Origin: Pseudomonadota bacterium
GTDB lineage: Bacteria > Pseudomonadota > Gammaproteobacteria > Ga0077536
Length of the DNA stretch: 64,000 nt
NCBI GenBank assembly: GCA_016719885.1
Contig: JADJYF010000015.1
Location: 101,109-165,108 of the forward strand
Reading direction: 5' to 3'
A program made the translations under genes and the position numbers. The notes below the pieces were generated by a model, which was not told the origin of the DNA, ran no database searches, and saw nothing but the letters and a program-made list of their open reading frames with translations. Shown piece by piece: positions 1 to 8,785 of the stretch. Numbering within the stretch: the stretch's first letter is position 1; the number at the start of each line of letters is the position of its first letter.

Positions 1-2916
1 CAGCGTGGTGGCAGGCGACAAGGGGTGACCGCCGCCGAGTTGCACCGTCGCGCCGGCGCCCGCCTCGATGCGACCAGCGGCGTTGTCGATCACCAGCCCC
101 GCGCTCAATGACGGGTTGAAGTGCAGCGTGCCGCCGTCGCGCGCCGCCATGAGACCGAGATTGGTGACGTCACGCTGCACGAACAAGGAGGCATTGTTGC
201 CATGGGCCAGCACTTCGCCGTGATTCACCGTGGCGACATCCAGCGTGGCACTGGTATTCGCCGCGGTGTGCAGGCGTTGCCCGGTACCCAGCACCAGTTG
301 CGCGCTGGCGTCGCTACCGTTGACGAGGCTCTCGGTATTGCCGCTCATCAGGATCTCGCCCACACCGTCGATGTGCAGCGTGCCGCCCACCATGATCCGC
401 GATGGGCCACTCAGAAAGCCGGTGGTGTCCTCGATCTTCAATACGCCGTCGTTGACCAGCGTGCCGACGGCGGTCGTGGTGCCGCCCGAGCGCGTGAGGG
501 TTGCGCCGTCTTCCAGCGTGATTGCGCCATTCGTCGCGCCGTCCAGCACCAGGCCCGTGCCACCGCGCAGCGCGCCGGGCCCGCCGAGCGTGCCGCCGCG
601 CACGGTGGTGGCCGGTGACAAGGGGTGACCACCGCCCAGCTGCACCGTCGCGCCCGCCGCGGCCTCGATGCGGCCGCCGAGGTTGTCGATCACGAGTCCC
701 GCCACCGCGCCAGGTTCGAACACCAAGGTGCCGCCGGCGCGCGCCGCGAACAGTCCGCGGTTGGTGATTTGACCGCGCACGACGAGCGTCGAATTGGCGC
801 CTTCGCCGACCACCTCGCCGTGATTCTCCATCGCGACATTCACGCTGCCGAAAGTGTTTGCCGCGGTATGCACACGCTGATCGGCGCCGAGCACCATCAA
901 GGCCGTCGCATCGGTGCCGTCTATGAGAGTCTCGCTGTTGTCGGCAAGCAAGATTTCGCCGCTGCCGTCGACGTGCCAGGCGCCGCTCACCGCGAGCCTG
1001 GCATTGCCTGAAAGAAAGCCGGTGGTGTCCTCGAGTTTCAGCGTGCCATCGTTGACGAACGTGCCGAACGCGGTGGTCGTACCGCCTCCGCGTACCAGGG
1101 TCGCGCCGTCCTCCAGCGTGATCGCGCCGTGTGCGAGGCCGTCGAACACCAGCGCGTTCAGTCCGCGCAACAGCCCGGGCCCGGCGAGCGTGCCGCCGCG
1201 CAGAGTGATCGCGGACGACAGCGGATGTCCGTCACCGAACAACACCGTGCCGCCGGCCAGCGCCTCGATACGACCATCGGCGTTGTCGATGACGAGACCC
1301 GCTGCGAGCGGGCTCGAGAATTTGAGCGTGCCACCGCCGGCCGCCGACATCACACCGCGGTTGGCCACTTCCCCTTGCACCAGCAGCGAGGCGCCGCCGC
1401 CGTCGATATCGACCAGCCCTTCATTGCTGAGCGCGACGTCGACAGTGGCGGCGGCGCCTGCCGCCACGGCCAGGGTGTGATCGGTGCCGTTGACCAGCAT
1501 CGCGTCGCCGCCGTCAGCCTCGAAACGATTGGCGTCACCGGCCGCCACCAGCACGCGGCCAGAGCCATCGAAGCGCGTGGCGCCGTCCAACACGAAACGC
1601 AGCGAGCTGTTGAAGGTGTTCTCCTCGAGCGCGATGGTGCCGTCGTTATGGAACTGGCCGTGCCAGCGATGTAACGCCGTCGCAAGCGCAATGGTCGTGC
1701 CGTCGATGGCCAGGCTCGGGGTGCCGTCCCAGGTGCTGGGCGCGAGTACGTTCAATCGGCCGCTGCCGCTCCAGCGGCCGCCGCGGAAGGTATTGCCGAC
1801 CAGCGCATCGGCGACGGTGCCGGCGGCGAGATGCACGGTGCCGTTGTGCATGGCGAGGTCGACGCCGCGAAAGCGCAGCGTGCCACCAGCAGTCGCGAAT
1901 TCACCGCCGAGCGTGATGCCGCCGGACACCTCGGTGCGGCCATTGGTGACGGTGAAACCTGCGCCCGCCGCGGCGTCCAGTACACCACCGTCGATGAAGT
2001 TGTCGCCACGCAGCTCGAACGCTCCGCCCGCCTCAACGAACAGGCGGCCATGATTGTCGACCGTGACCTCTTCCAGGATCATCGTGCCGAGCAGCCGCGC
2101 GCCTATCTCTCCACCGTTGTCGATGTCGGTCTGTTCGATCTTGACCAGGCCGTGGTCGGCAATCACCTCGCCATCGTTGGCGAAGCTCAACAGCGGCGCG
2201 AGCCGCAGTTCGCCACCGGCCTCGCCCGGCACGCGGCCCGCGGCGCGCAGCGAGCCGCCGTTCACCAATTGCAGACCGGTGAAACGCATGGCCCGCGTCG
2301 ACACGTCGGCCAACACCGTGCCGTCATTGATGAACACGCTGCTCGCCACGTTGCCAAAGCCTGACAGCGTATGTGCCTCATCATGCGTGATGACGCCAAG
2401 ACCCGTGATCACGGCGTCGTCGCTGCCGAGCGCGATCTCACCCGCACCGAGGATCGACATGGCGAACGGCGCGGCCAGCGAACCCGCGCCGTCGAGCGTG
2501 ATGCGGCCTTGATTGGTGATGAGGCTGCCGACGCCCTCGATACCATTGACGGTCAGACTGCCCGAACCGCCGATGCCGAGTTCGCCGCCGCTGGCCAGCG
2601 CCAGGGTCGATACCTCGACGCCCAGGAAAGGCACCGGCACGCCGAGTTCGCCCGGCACCACGCCATCGTCGAGATGCACATGGCCGTTCGGGATCAGGAC
2701 AAAGAAGTAATCCGAACCGTCGTTGTCGGGAAAGAATTTCCAGGGACTCGAGAAGTCGACGATGGCCCAGTCACCGGGCCGGAGTGCAAGCCAGTTGCCG
2801 TTGCCGCCTATCCAGGTGGCGGGAAACGGCAGCGCGTGAACGGTGGGCGCGGTAATGGCGAGCATCAGCGCGGTGACGCGGGTGACGGGCGAACAGAACC
2901 GGGACCAACGCAGCAT
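1..2916 (-). CDS. Large secreted repetitive adhesin, autotransporter-type passenger (3' end beyond window)
   Basis: The frame is open for 972 codons from an ATG at 2916 to the left edge, so the C-terminus is missing. A GAGG lies 9 nt ahead of this ATG; an in-frame ATG at 2925 sits directly against that GAGG and is less likely. Residues 1-28 form a signal peptide (basic start, hydrophobic core, VHA|LP cleavage site). The rest is Gly/Ala/Thr/Asn-rich with short strands of the type 'GGTL', 'NHGEV', 'LVIDN', 'ITNRG', the usual pattern of a right-handed beta-helix passenger of filamentous-haemagglutinin or autotransporter proteins. From about residue 550 onward it is built of 200-residue repeats. 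No beta-barrel or anchor can be seen because the C-terminus is outside the window, so the secretion route is undetermined. Likely a surface or secreted adhesin; no ligand can be named. Confidence 0.75.
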   Translation of the reverse strand, partial: MLRWSRFCSPVTRVTALMLAITAPTVHALPFPATWIGGNGNWLALRPGDWAIVDFSSPWKFFPDNDGSDYFFVLIPNGHVHLDDGVVPGELGVPVPFLGVEVSTLALASGGELGIGGSGSLTVNGIEGVGSLITNQGRITLDGAGSLAAPFAMSILGAGEIALGSDDAVITGLGVITHDEAHTLSGFGNVASSVFINDGTVLADVSTRAMRFTGLQLVNGGSLRAAGRVPGEAGGELRLAPLLSFANDGEVIADHGLVKIEQTDIDNGGEIGARLLGTMILEEVTVDNHGRLFVEAGGAFELRGDNFIDGGVLDAAAGAGFTVTNGRTEVSGGITLGGEFATAGGTLRFRGVDLAMHNGTVHLAAGTVADALVGNTFRGGRWSGSGRLNVLAPSTWDGTPSLAIDGTTIALATALHRWHGQFHNDGTIALEENTFNSSLRFVLDGATRFDGSGRVLVAAGDANRFEADGGDAMLVNGTDHTLAVAAGAAATVDVALSNEGLVDIDGGGASLLVQGEVANRGVMSAAGGGTLKFSSPLAAGLVIDNADGRIEALAGGTVLFGDGHPLSSAITLRGGTLAGPGLLRGLNALVFDGLAHGAITLEDGATLVRGGGTTTAFGTFVNDGTLKLEDTTGFLSGNARLAVSGAWHVDGSGEILLADNSETLIDGTDATALMVLGADQRVHTAANTFGSVNVAMENHGEVVGEGANSTLVVRGQITNRGLFAARAGGTLVFEPGAVAGLVIDNLGGRIEAAAGATVQLGGGHPLSPATTVRGGTLGGPGALRGGTGLVLDGATNGAITLEDGATLTRSGGTTTAVGTLVNDGVLKIEDTTGFLSGPSRIMVGGTLHIDGVGEILMSGNTESLVNGSDASAQLVLGTGQRLHTAANTSATLDVATVNHGEVLAHGNNASLFVQRDVTNLGLMAARDGGTLHFNPSLSAGLVIDNAAGRIEAGAGATVQLGGGHPLSPATTL
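77..676 (-). repeat. 600-bp tandem repeat, second full unit in adhesin gene
   Basis: Encodes 200 residues starting at GRIEAAAGATV and ending at LVIDNAA. It is colinear without gaps with the unit at 677-1276. A third unit begins at about 76 (GRIEAGAGATV) and runs off the left edge. Shared blocks include GHPLS, ITLEDGATL, LEDTTGFLSG or IEDTTGFLSG, and HTAANT. Confidence 0.85.
677..1276 (-). repeat. 600-bp tandem repeat, first full unit in adhesin gene
   Basis: Encodes 200 residues from GRIEALAGGTV to LVIDNLG, in exact register with the next unit at 77-676. A more diverged partial unit lies before it at about 1277-1770 (GRVLVAAGD, MLVNGTD, EVANRG, LVIDNAD). Copy similarity therefore rises toward the 3' side, as expected if the array grows there by unequal crossing over. 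Confidence 0.85.
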
Positions 2917-3265
2917 GGGCACCATCCTCGAACATGGCGCACGGCGCGGCGCGCGAGGGCCGCGCGACTACAACCGTGGCAGAAACATCGAACCGCGGCC
3001 GCCCCGGGGGCGGGGTCATGCGTTCGAGTGTAGACCGGGCGAAGCGAGGCAGCGCAGCGCGCGGCGGCCACGGCCGCGTCGTGCCTGGAAATTCATGGTC
3101 GTGTGACAAGCTTTTACAATCGTGCGGCGCGCGCGGACCTCGATCGCCGATGACGGGCAATGGGCGCACGCCTCGTTCCAAGCCTGCCCGGCTCAGCATC
3201 GCTTGCCTGTGCGCGCGCGCCCGACGGCGGCTCGCGCGCGTTCCCTGAAAGTCGGCACGCCGCGA
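2917..3265. other. 349-bp non-coding interval
   Basis: Lies between the adhesin start and the end of the PucR-type regulator gene. Short GC-rich reading frames cross it in several directions, but none has a ribosome site or family-like sequence. An AT-richer patch near 3100-3125 could hold the adhesin promoter; no clear -35/-10 pair stands out. No hairpin followed by a T-run was seen. Confidence 0.4.
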
Positions 3266-4423
3266 TTAGCCGGCGCCGCCGTGCTCCGCCCAGTTCAATG
3301 CCCACCACAATTCGAACAAGACCTCGAGCCGTTCGAAATCGGCGCCACTCAGTTCGGCGGCGCGCGCCAGCCGATGACGGATGGTATTGGGATGCACACC
3401 GAGAGCCGCCGCGGTATCGGCGATGCGCGCGCCATTCGCAAGATGGGTCTTCAGCGTATCGATCAACTGGCGACCGAACTCGCCCGCCTCACGCAGCGGC
3501 GCGAGGTGTCGGACATCGAGCAACTGCCCGAGATCGGCTTCCGCGCTGACCGCGACCTTGAGTGAGAGGTCGCCGAGTTCGTGCGGTCCTTCCAGGCCGA
3601 AGCCGCGCGCGACCTCGAGCAGCCGGCTGGCCATCACGTAAGCCTGGGCCAAACCTTCGACGGGACACGGCCCCGCCACCCCCGCGGTGTAGCCGGACTC
3701 GCCGCGCGGTGGCCGCAGCGGCGCCAGCACCGTCACGTCGCCATCGACGATGCCGCACAAGGGCCGACAGCCGTAAGTGCGCAAGCTCGACTCCAAACGT
3801 CCACGCAGGGTTTCGCGGGCCACGGGCGTCGCGGCGCGTGCACGCAGCACGTAGTAGCTGCGATCGGGTCCGAGTCCGAAGCCGGCCATGCGCTGACGCA
3901 GTTCGACCAGCGGCAAGTTGCCGAACACCAGGGCACGCAGCAGGTCGAGTCGCCGCCCCTCGTCGTGACGCGCGAGATCGAGTTCGGCGGCAAGTCGCGC
4001 GACCACCACCGCCGAAGTCAGGGCATCGGCGCTCGCCCACAGCAAGCGCAAGGCCGCCAGCAGCCGTTCGCGCGGTACGCCGTGATGCTCGGCATGGCCG
4101 AGAAAAGCATCGCCCAGCAGACGCAGCACCAGCCGGTAAGCGTCGTAGAGCGTGTCGGCCGGCACGCCCTGGGCGGTGCGTTCGCGCGCACGTCGTGCTT
4201 CGTCGAGCTCGCCCGCGCCGGGCGGCTGACCGCTGCGCAGGATCGCGCACAGCTGGCTGACGTTGCGCAGGCCCGATTCAACCAGTGAGGCCCGCGGCAC
4301 CCGCGCGTTCACGTAGTCCGAAAAACGCGAGAGCACCGCGTCCGCCTGCATCTCTGCGAGACGGCCGGCGTCCGCTTCGAAGGCGGCTACGGCATGCGCG
4401 AAACGAGCTTCGGCGGTGGTCAT
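3266..4423 (-). CDS. PucR/CdaR-type helix-turn-helix transcriptional regulator
   Basis: 385 residues. The C-terminal about 60 residues match the PucR-type HTH: a helix 'LKTHLANGARI', then 'AAALGVHPNTIRHRL'. Upstream lies a mixed domain of about 300 residues as in sugar-diacid and purine regulators of this class. The frame stays open upstream through the C-terminus of the ligase gene, but family homology starts at ATG 4423 (MTTAEARF). The ribosome site there is weak, so the exact start is uncertain. It is the last gene of the minus-strand cluster nitroreductase - small protein - acyl-CoA synthetase - regulator, 77 nt after the synthetase, and probably controls that cluster in response to its substrate or CoA ester. 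That role is inferred from position only. Confidence 0.75.
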   Translation of the reverse strand: MTTAEARFAHAVAAFEADAGRLAEMQADAVLSRFSDYVNARVPRASLVESGLRNVSQLCAILRSGQPPGAGELDEARRARERTAQGVPADTLYDAYRLVLRLLGDAFLGHAEHHGVPRERLLAALRLLWASADALTSAVVVARLAAELDLARHDEGRRLDLLRALVFGNLPLVELRQRMAGFGLGPDRSYYVLRARAATPVARETLRGRLESSLRTYGCRPLCGIVDGDVTVLAPLRPPRGESGYTAGVAGPCPVEGLAQAYVMASRLLEVARGFGLEGPHELGDLSLKVAVSAEADLGQLLDVRHLAPLREAGEFGRQLIDTLKTHLANGARIADTAAALGVHPNTIRHRLARAAELSGADFERLEVLFELWWALNWAEHGGAG

Positions 4424-4500
4424 GGACTCGCTGCGTGGTGGCGCTGGGAGCGCTAGTGTGCCAGCGCGAGCCGGGTATTGTCGTCGCCGCGAACGCGCCG

Positions 4501-6051
4501 TCAGCTGACCTGCCGCGCGTGTCCTGACCAATAGGGCGCACGCACCGCCTTCTTGTCGACCTTGCCGTAGGTGGTCTTGGGCAACGCCGCCACGAAGCTG
4601 ATGTGCTTGGGTTTCTTGTAGCCGGTGAGGTGCTCGGCGAGGAAGGCCAGCAGATCGTCCTCGCCGAGCGTGTGCCCCGCGTTCAGCACCACCTGCGCCG
4701 ACAGTGCCTCGCCCCACTTCGCGTCGGGCACGCCGAATACGCAGGCTTCGCTGACCTTGGGATGCAACAGCAGCACTTCCTCGACCTCGCGCGGATAGAT
4801 GTTGAGACCGCCGGAGATCACCATGTCCTTGCTGCGGTCGAGAATGTAGACGTAGCCGTCGGCATCCATACGACCGAGATCGCCGGTGTGCAGCCAGCCG
4901 TTGCGCAAGGTCTCCGCGGTTTCCTCCGGTCGGCACCAGTAACCGGCCATCACCGAGCCACCGCGGATGCAGATCTCGCCGACCTCGCCGCTTGGCAGTT
5001 CGCGGTCCTGCGGATCGAGGATGCGTAAATCGATGCCGGTGCGCACGCGTCCGCACGACATCAAGCGATGCGCGCCCGGTCCATCGATATCGTGTTCGGC
5101 GGCCGGCAGGTAGGTGCCGGTCATCGGCGACTCGGTCTGGCCGAAGCCTTGGATGAAGATGGGTCCCAGCGTATCGATGGCGCGACGCAGATCGTCGACA
5201 TACATCGGCGAACCGCCGTAGAACACCCAGCGCAGCGATGACAGGTCGCGGCGCTTCGCATCCGGATGCTCGACCACCATCTTGATGATGGTCGGTACCA
5301 GGAACAAGGCGTTCACACGGTGGCGCTCGACCATTTCGAGGAACAACGCTACGTCGAATCCGCTGCGCGACAGGATCACCTGCGCACACCCCTTGGCGGT
5401 GAACACCAAGCCGACATGCCCGGAGCCATGGGTCAAGGGCGCGGCGTGTATGCCAACGTGTTCGCTCGTCAGCGGGAAGAAGTCCGCGAGCATGCCCAGC
5501 ACTTCGAACACCAGTACGCCGTGGGTGAGCATGGCGCCCTTGGGGCGGCCGGTGGTGCCCGAGGTGTAGGCCAGCCACGCGAGTTCGTCAGCAGACACCG
5601 CGACGCTCGCAAACGCTCCGCGCTCGCGCGCGACGATGGTTTCCCAGGCGTCGTCGCCGTCACCCTCCGCGGCAATGACATGGGCCAGCGCCGGCAGGCG
5701 CGCGCGCAGCGTGGCGAGGGTTGGCAGATGCCGTGTGCTCGCCACCACCGCGCGCGCACCCGAATCCTCGAGGTGATAGGCAATCTCGCTGGTGGTGAAG
5801 CGCGCGTTGAGCGGCACCACCGCGAGGCCGGCCTTCCAGCAGCCGCACATCGCCTCCAGCACTTCCGGACAGTTGTCGAGCAGCAGCGCCACGCGGTCGC
5901 CGCGTTCGAGCCCGCGTGCCACGAGTTCATGGGCGAAAGCGTCGGCGCGTGCGTTCGAATCGCCGTAGCTGCGCGTGCGGCCTTCCCAGATGAAGGCGGT
6001 GCGCGTCGGCAGGCTGCGCGCGGTATGGGTGAGGAAGTCGCCGGCGTTCAT
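4501..6051 (-). CDS. Acyl-CoA synthetase (class I adenylate-forming, fatty-acyl/aryl-CoA ligase type)
   Basis: 516 residues, a normal length for the family. The P-loop-like A3 motif is YTSGTTGRPKG (residues 162-172). The A8 region reads GWLHTGDLGRMD, followed by a hinge and C-terminal domain with the catalytic-lysine segment PKTTYGKVDKKAVR. It should convert a carboxylic acid, ATP and CoA to an acyl-CoA, AMP and PPi in the cytosol; the acid is not predictable. It starts 8 nt after the stop of the small upstream gene, so the two are probably co-transcribed. The nitroreductase at the head of the cluster and the PucR-type regulator at its end suggest a catabolic pathway for an aromatic or similarly hard-to-degrade acid, but this is inference. 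Confidence 0.88.
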   Translation of the reverse strand: MNAGDFLTHTARSLPTRTAFIWEGRTRSYGDSNARADAFAHELVARGLERGDRVALLLDNCPEVLEAMCGCWKAGLAVVPLNARFTTSEIAYHLEDSGARAVVASTRHLPTLATLRARLPALAHVIAAEGDGDDAWETIVARERGAFASVAVSADELAWLAYTSGTTGRPKGAMLTHGVLVFEVLGMLADFFPLTSEHVGIHAAPLTHGSGHVGLVFTAKGCAQVILSRSGFDVALFLEMVERHRVNALFLVPTIIKMVVEHPDAKRRDLSSLRWVFYGGSPMYVDDLRRAIDTLGPIFIQGFGQTESPMTGTYLPAAEHDIDGPGAHRLMSCGRVRTGIDLRILDPQDRELPSGEVGEICIRGGSVMAGYWCRPEETAETLRNGWLHTGDLGRMDADGYVYILDRSKDMVISGGLNIYPREVEEVLLLHPKVSEACVFGVPDAKWGEALSAQVVLNAGHTLGEDDLLAFLAEHLTGYKKPKHISFVAALPKTTYGKVDKKAVRAPYWSGHARQVS

Positions 6052-6059
6052 GGGAGCGC

Positions 6060-6413
6060 TCAGCGCCCGGCGCGCTGGTAGACGTCGCGATAGGGGCGCG
6101 CAACGACCCGGAAGCCGTTACGCATGAAGAAGCCACGTATGGCGTTTTCGGCGTCGTGACGCGTGCGCTCCGGCGCCGTCATCTGGTCTGCCCAGGTCTT
6201 CAAGCGCTTGAGGAATTCATTCTTGGCCGCCGCGTCGCCGCGCGCGGCGGCGACAATCGCATCGGGCGAAGCGCCGACGAACGCGCAGTAGTCGGCCAGC
6301 CAATCGAGCTTGCGCGCGCGATCGGCGGCGGGACGCAGGGCAACCGAGGTGCTCGCCTCGATCCAGGTGCGCACACTCATTTCGGTCCACAAAGGGTGAT
6401 CGATTTCGCTCAT
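6060..6413 (-). CDS. Small protein resembling the SAM-like N-terminal domain of tyrosine recombinases; function unknown
   Basis: 117 residues if translation begins at ATG 6413, which has AAGG 7 nt upstream; an in-frame ATG at 6431 (MIEGAP) is a weaker option. The frame also stays open far upstream, but that part is a shadow of the nitroreductase gene. The body (KLDWLADYCAFVG, then LKRLKTWADQM, then AENAIRGFFMRNGFRV) has the helical spacing of the core-binding domain that precedes the catalytic domain in phage integrases. No catalytic Arg/His/Tyr domain follows. It lies between nitroreductase and acyl-CoA synthetase genes with gaps of 14 and 8 nt, so it belongs to their operon. The fold similarity is by eye only and its function is not known. 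Confidence 0.6.
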   Translation of the reverse strand: MSEIDHPLWTEMSVRTWIEASTSVALRPAADRARKLDWLADYCAFVGASPDAIVAAARGDAAAKNEFLKRLKTWADQMTAPERTRHDAENAIRGFFMRNGFRVVARPYRDVYQRAGR

Positions 6414-6427
6414 GGGTGCACCTTCGA

Positions 6428-7264
6428 TCATTCTTCGGGATAGCCGTACATGCGCGCCAGGTAACGCAGCTCGTCCGCGCGCCCCGGCAGCGGCGCGGGC
6501 GCCTGCAGCAGTCCCTCGGCCTCGAGTTCGGCGACGACCTTCGGATCGCGCTTCATCGGAATGCCGTGTTTCATGCGGAAGTAGAGTTCCTCGTAGGGTT
6601 TGCGCGGCCGCTGCCCGCCGGCATCGGCGCCCTCGGCCGGGTAGCCGAGCAGTTGCACCCACACCGGCACCCAGCTGTCCGGTGCGCCGAGGGCCTGCTT
6701 GACCTTGGCCACCATCGAAGGACGACCGACGGTGTGCAGGCAGGTGCCGAGGCCGGCGTCGACGGCAGCCAACACCGCCACCGCGCAGGCACCCACCGTC
6801 TCACCGTGCGCCATGGCGCGCGACACTTCCTCCGGCATGTCGTGCAGGATCTCCTGGATCGAAGCCATGCCCTCGGGCGTTTCCTCGCCGCCTTCGATGG
6901 CGGCCTGGATGGTGTCCTTGGCCCAGCCGTAGGCGGCCGGGATGGCGCCGACGCCGAGCAGCTCGATGGTGTTGCGCACGAAGTTGTCCGGGCGCGCCAC
7001 GGCCAGGTCGCCGAACCAATAGATCCACACCGGCGCCTGCACGTGGGCTCCTTGCCAGTTGTCGGCGCGCAGCAGCAGTTCGCGGGTGTTGTCGTCGAGC
7101 TCGTCGCGGTACACCACTATCGCTCGCCACGGCTGCAGGTTGCCCGGGCAGGTGGTCCAGCGCACCGCCTCGAGTATGCGTTGGATCTTTTCCTCCTCCA
7201 CCGCCTGCCAAGTCTTGTAATAGCGGATGCTGCGCCGCGAACCGACCACGCGATTGAATTCCAT
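6428..7264 (-). CDS. Nitroreductase-family flavoprotein
   Basis: 278 residues from ATG 7264, which has a strong GGGGAG site 4 nt upstream; an upstream in-frame ATG at 7339 adds 25 unconserved residues. The N-terminus carries the family FMN-binding signature SRRSIRYY. Further on come the 'TTCPGNLQPWRAIVV' segment and the C-terminal nucleotide/flavin segment 'AVAVLAAVDAGLGTCLHTVG'. Members are FMN-dependent NAD(P)H oxidoreductases acting on nitroaromatics, quinones, enones or iodinated aromatics. A C-terminal extension of about 60 residues (KPYEELYFRMKHG onward) exceeds the minimal family core. First gene of the minus-strand cluster. The substrate is unknown. Confidence 0.82.
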   Translation of the reverse strand: MEFNRVVGSRRSIRYYKTWQAVEEEKIQRILEAVRWTTCPGNLQPWRAIVVYRDELDDNTRELLLRADNWQGAHVQAPVWIYWFGDLAVARPDNFVRNTIELLGVGAIPAAYGWAKDTIQAAIEGGEETPEGMASIQEILHDMPEEVSRAMAHGETVGACAVAVLAAVDAGLGTCLHTVGRPSMVAKVKQALGAPDSWVPVWVQLLGYPAEGADAGGQRPRKPYEELYFRMKHGIPMKRDPKVVAELEAEGLLQAPAPLPGRADELRYLARMYGYPEE

Positions 7265-7595
7265 GGTGCTCCCCTCGAAGGTGCTCGGCGAATGCCGATG
7301 CGTGTCGGCATTCTCATGAGCGCGCGGATAGGTGGTCAACGGCGCGGCCTACAAACGGGACGGGCGGGCGTTGTGGTTTTCGACAACGTGACTCGTGCAC
7401 CCACTGGGGCGCTGGTCGGCGAGGCGCTGACAGGCGCCAGCGCGGGCAGGGGGGCGGCAGCGCGGTACCCCAGCGCCCGCACGCCGTACCGGCGCGCGGC
7501 CTTGTGCGAAACTCGCAGGCGGTGATGGCCGCCGCGAGTGGGGCGCAGCGGCGTCGCCGACCAACATCGATTCGAACGGGAGGCGCGGAACCATC
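7265..7595. other. 331-bp divergent intergenic region
   Basis: Separates the nitroreductase cluster (minus) from the 2-hydroxyacid dehydrogenase gene (plus) and must hold both promoters. It is GC-rich with no recognisable RNA, terminator or palindrome longer than a few bases. The ribosome site of the dehydrogenase (GGGAGG, about 13 nt before its ATG) lies at its right end. Confidence 0.4.
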
Positions 7596-8591
7596 ATGCG
7601 AATTGCACTTGCCGTGCGCGGCTTTTCCCACGTCAGGCGAATACTGGCCGCGGCCTTTGGTGACGAGGCCATCGTCGAATGCGACGCCAGCGACATCGTC
7701 GATGTCGCGCGCGAGGTGGACGTCATTGTGCCGATCATGACGCGCCTCCCGCAGGCCGCGTTGACCGGCGGTCGCCTCAAACTCGTTCAGCAGTACGGCG
7801 TGGGCCTCGACATCGTCGACATCGATGCGGCAAGCCGCGCCGGGGTGCTGGTCGCCAACGTGCCGAGCGTCGGCTCGGGCAATGCCGAATCAGTGGCCGA
7901 ACTCGCGGTGTTGCTGATGCTGATGCTCGGCCGCCAGGTTCCGCTCGCCCAGCAGCGTTTCCGCGAACGGCGCTTCAGCGGGCCCATGGGCCGCGCGCTG
8001 TGGGGCAGCACCGTGGTGATCCTCGGCCATGGCGGCATCGGCGAGGAAATCGCGCGGCGCCTCGGCGGTTTCGGTGCACGCCTGGTCGCCGTATCGAGAC
8101 ACGGCCCGCGCGGCGAACGCGCGCGCGACCCGGCCGTGAACCTCGAGCGCCATGTCGCGGCGACGGAACTGATGGAGGTGCTGGGCGAGGCGGACTACCT
8201 GGTGGTGGCGGCGCCGGCCACGCCGGACAACATCGGGCTGGTCGACGCACGCGTGCTTGGCGCCCTGAAGCCCGGCGCCTTCCTCGTCAACATCGCGCGT
8301 GGCCAGGTCATCGAATACCAAGCGCTGCTCGAGGCGCTGCGCAGCGGGCATCTCGCCGGCGCGGGCCTCGACGTGTTCTGGACCGAACCGTTCGATCCCG
8401 ACGATGCGCTGCTGCAATACAACGTCATCGCCACGCCGCACGTCGGCGGCGTGACCGAGGAAAGCCTGCGCGGCATCGGCGCGGCGGTGGTACGCAATAT
8501 TGAAAAGCTCGAGCGCGGCGAACTGCCCGAGCACTGCGTCAACGCCGACGTGTGGCCGAAGCTTCGGGCCGCGCTGGCGGGTGCGCCCTGA
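7596..8591 (+). CDS. D-isomer-specific 2-hydroxyacid dehydrogenase
   Basis: 331 residues, the usual length. The Rossmann dinucleotide loop is GHGGIG at 144-149. The catalytic triad is visible as Arg235 (NIARG), Glu264 (WTEPF) and His282 (TPHVGG). Family members reduce 2-oxo acids to D-2-hydroxy acids, or the reverse, with NAD(P)H (phosphoglycerate, glyoxylate/hydroxypyruvate, D-lactate types). There is no C-terminal ACT domain, so it is not a long-form serA. It stands alone with its own upstream region; the next gene is 194 nt downstream. Confidence 0.9.
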   Translation: MRIALAVRGFSHVRRILAAAFGDEAIVECDASDIVDVAREVDVIVPIMTRLPQAALTGGRLKLVQQYGVGLDIVDIDAASRAGVLVANVPSVGSGNAESVAELAVLLMLMLGRQVPLAQQRFRERRFSGPMGRALWGSTVVILGHGGIGEEIARRLGGFGARLVAVSRHGPRGERARDPAVNLERHVAATELMEVLGEADYLVVAAPATPDNIGLVDARVLGALKPGAFLVNIARGQVIEYQALLEALRSGHLAGAGLDVFWTEPFDPDDALLQYNVIATPHVGGVTEESLRGIGAAVVRNIEKLERGELPEHCVNADVWPKLRAALAGAP

Positions 8592-8785
8592 ATAGCCGTA
8601 CGTCGTTCGCCGGCGTCCCATCGCTCGGTGCCGGACCGCAGCGCGCCCGGCATGCATGGCATCGAAGCGGCGCGCAGACCGGGCAAAATGCCCGGCGCGC
8701 GACGGGCAGCGTGACCTTGGCGCGCACCGCGCCGCGCCGCTAAGTTGTTCCTTGCGGCGAGTGGCCGCGCTATCGGAATGCCGTC

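Noticed and set aside
3266..5578. Single 770-residue minus-strand protein
   Set aside because: The first half is an out-of-frame reading of the acyl-CoA synthetase. Only the part from 4423 has homology (PucR-type regulator).
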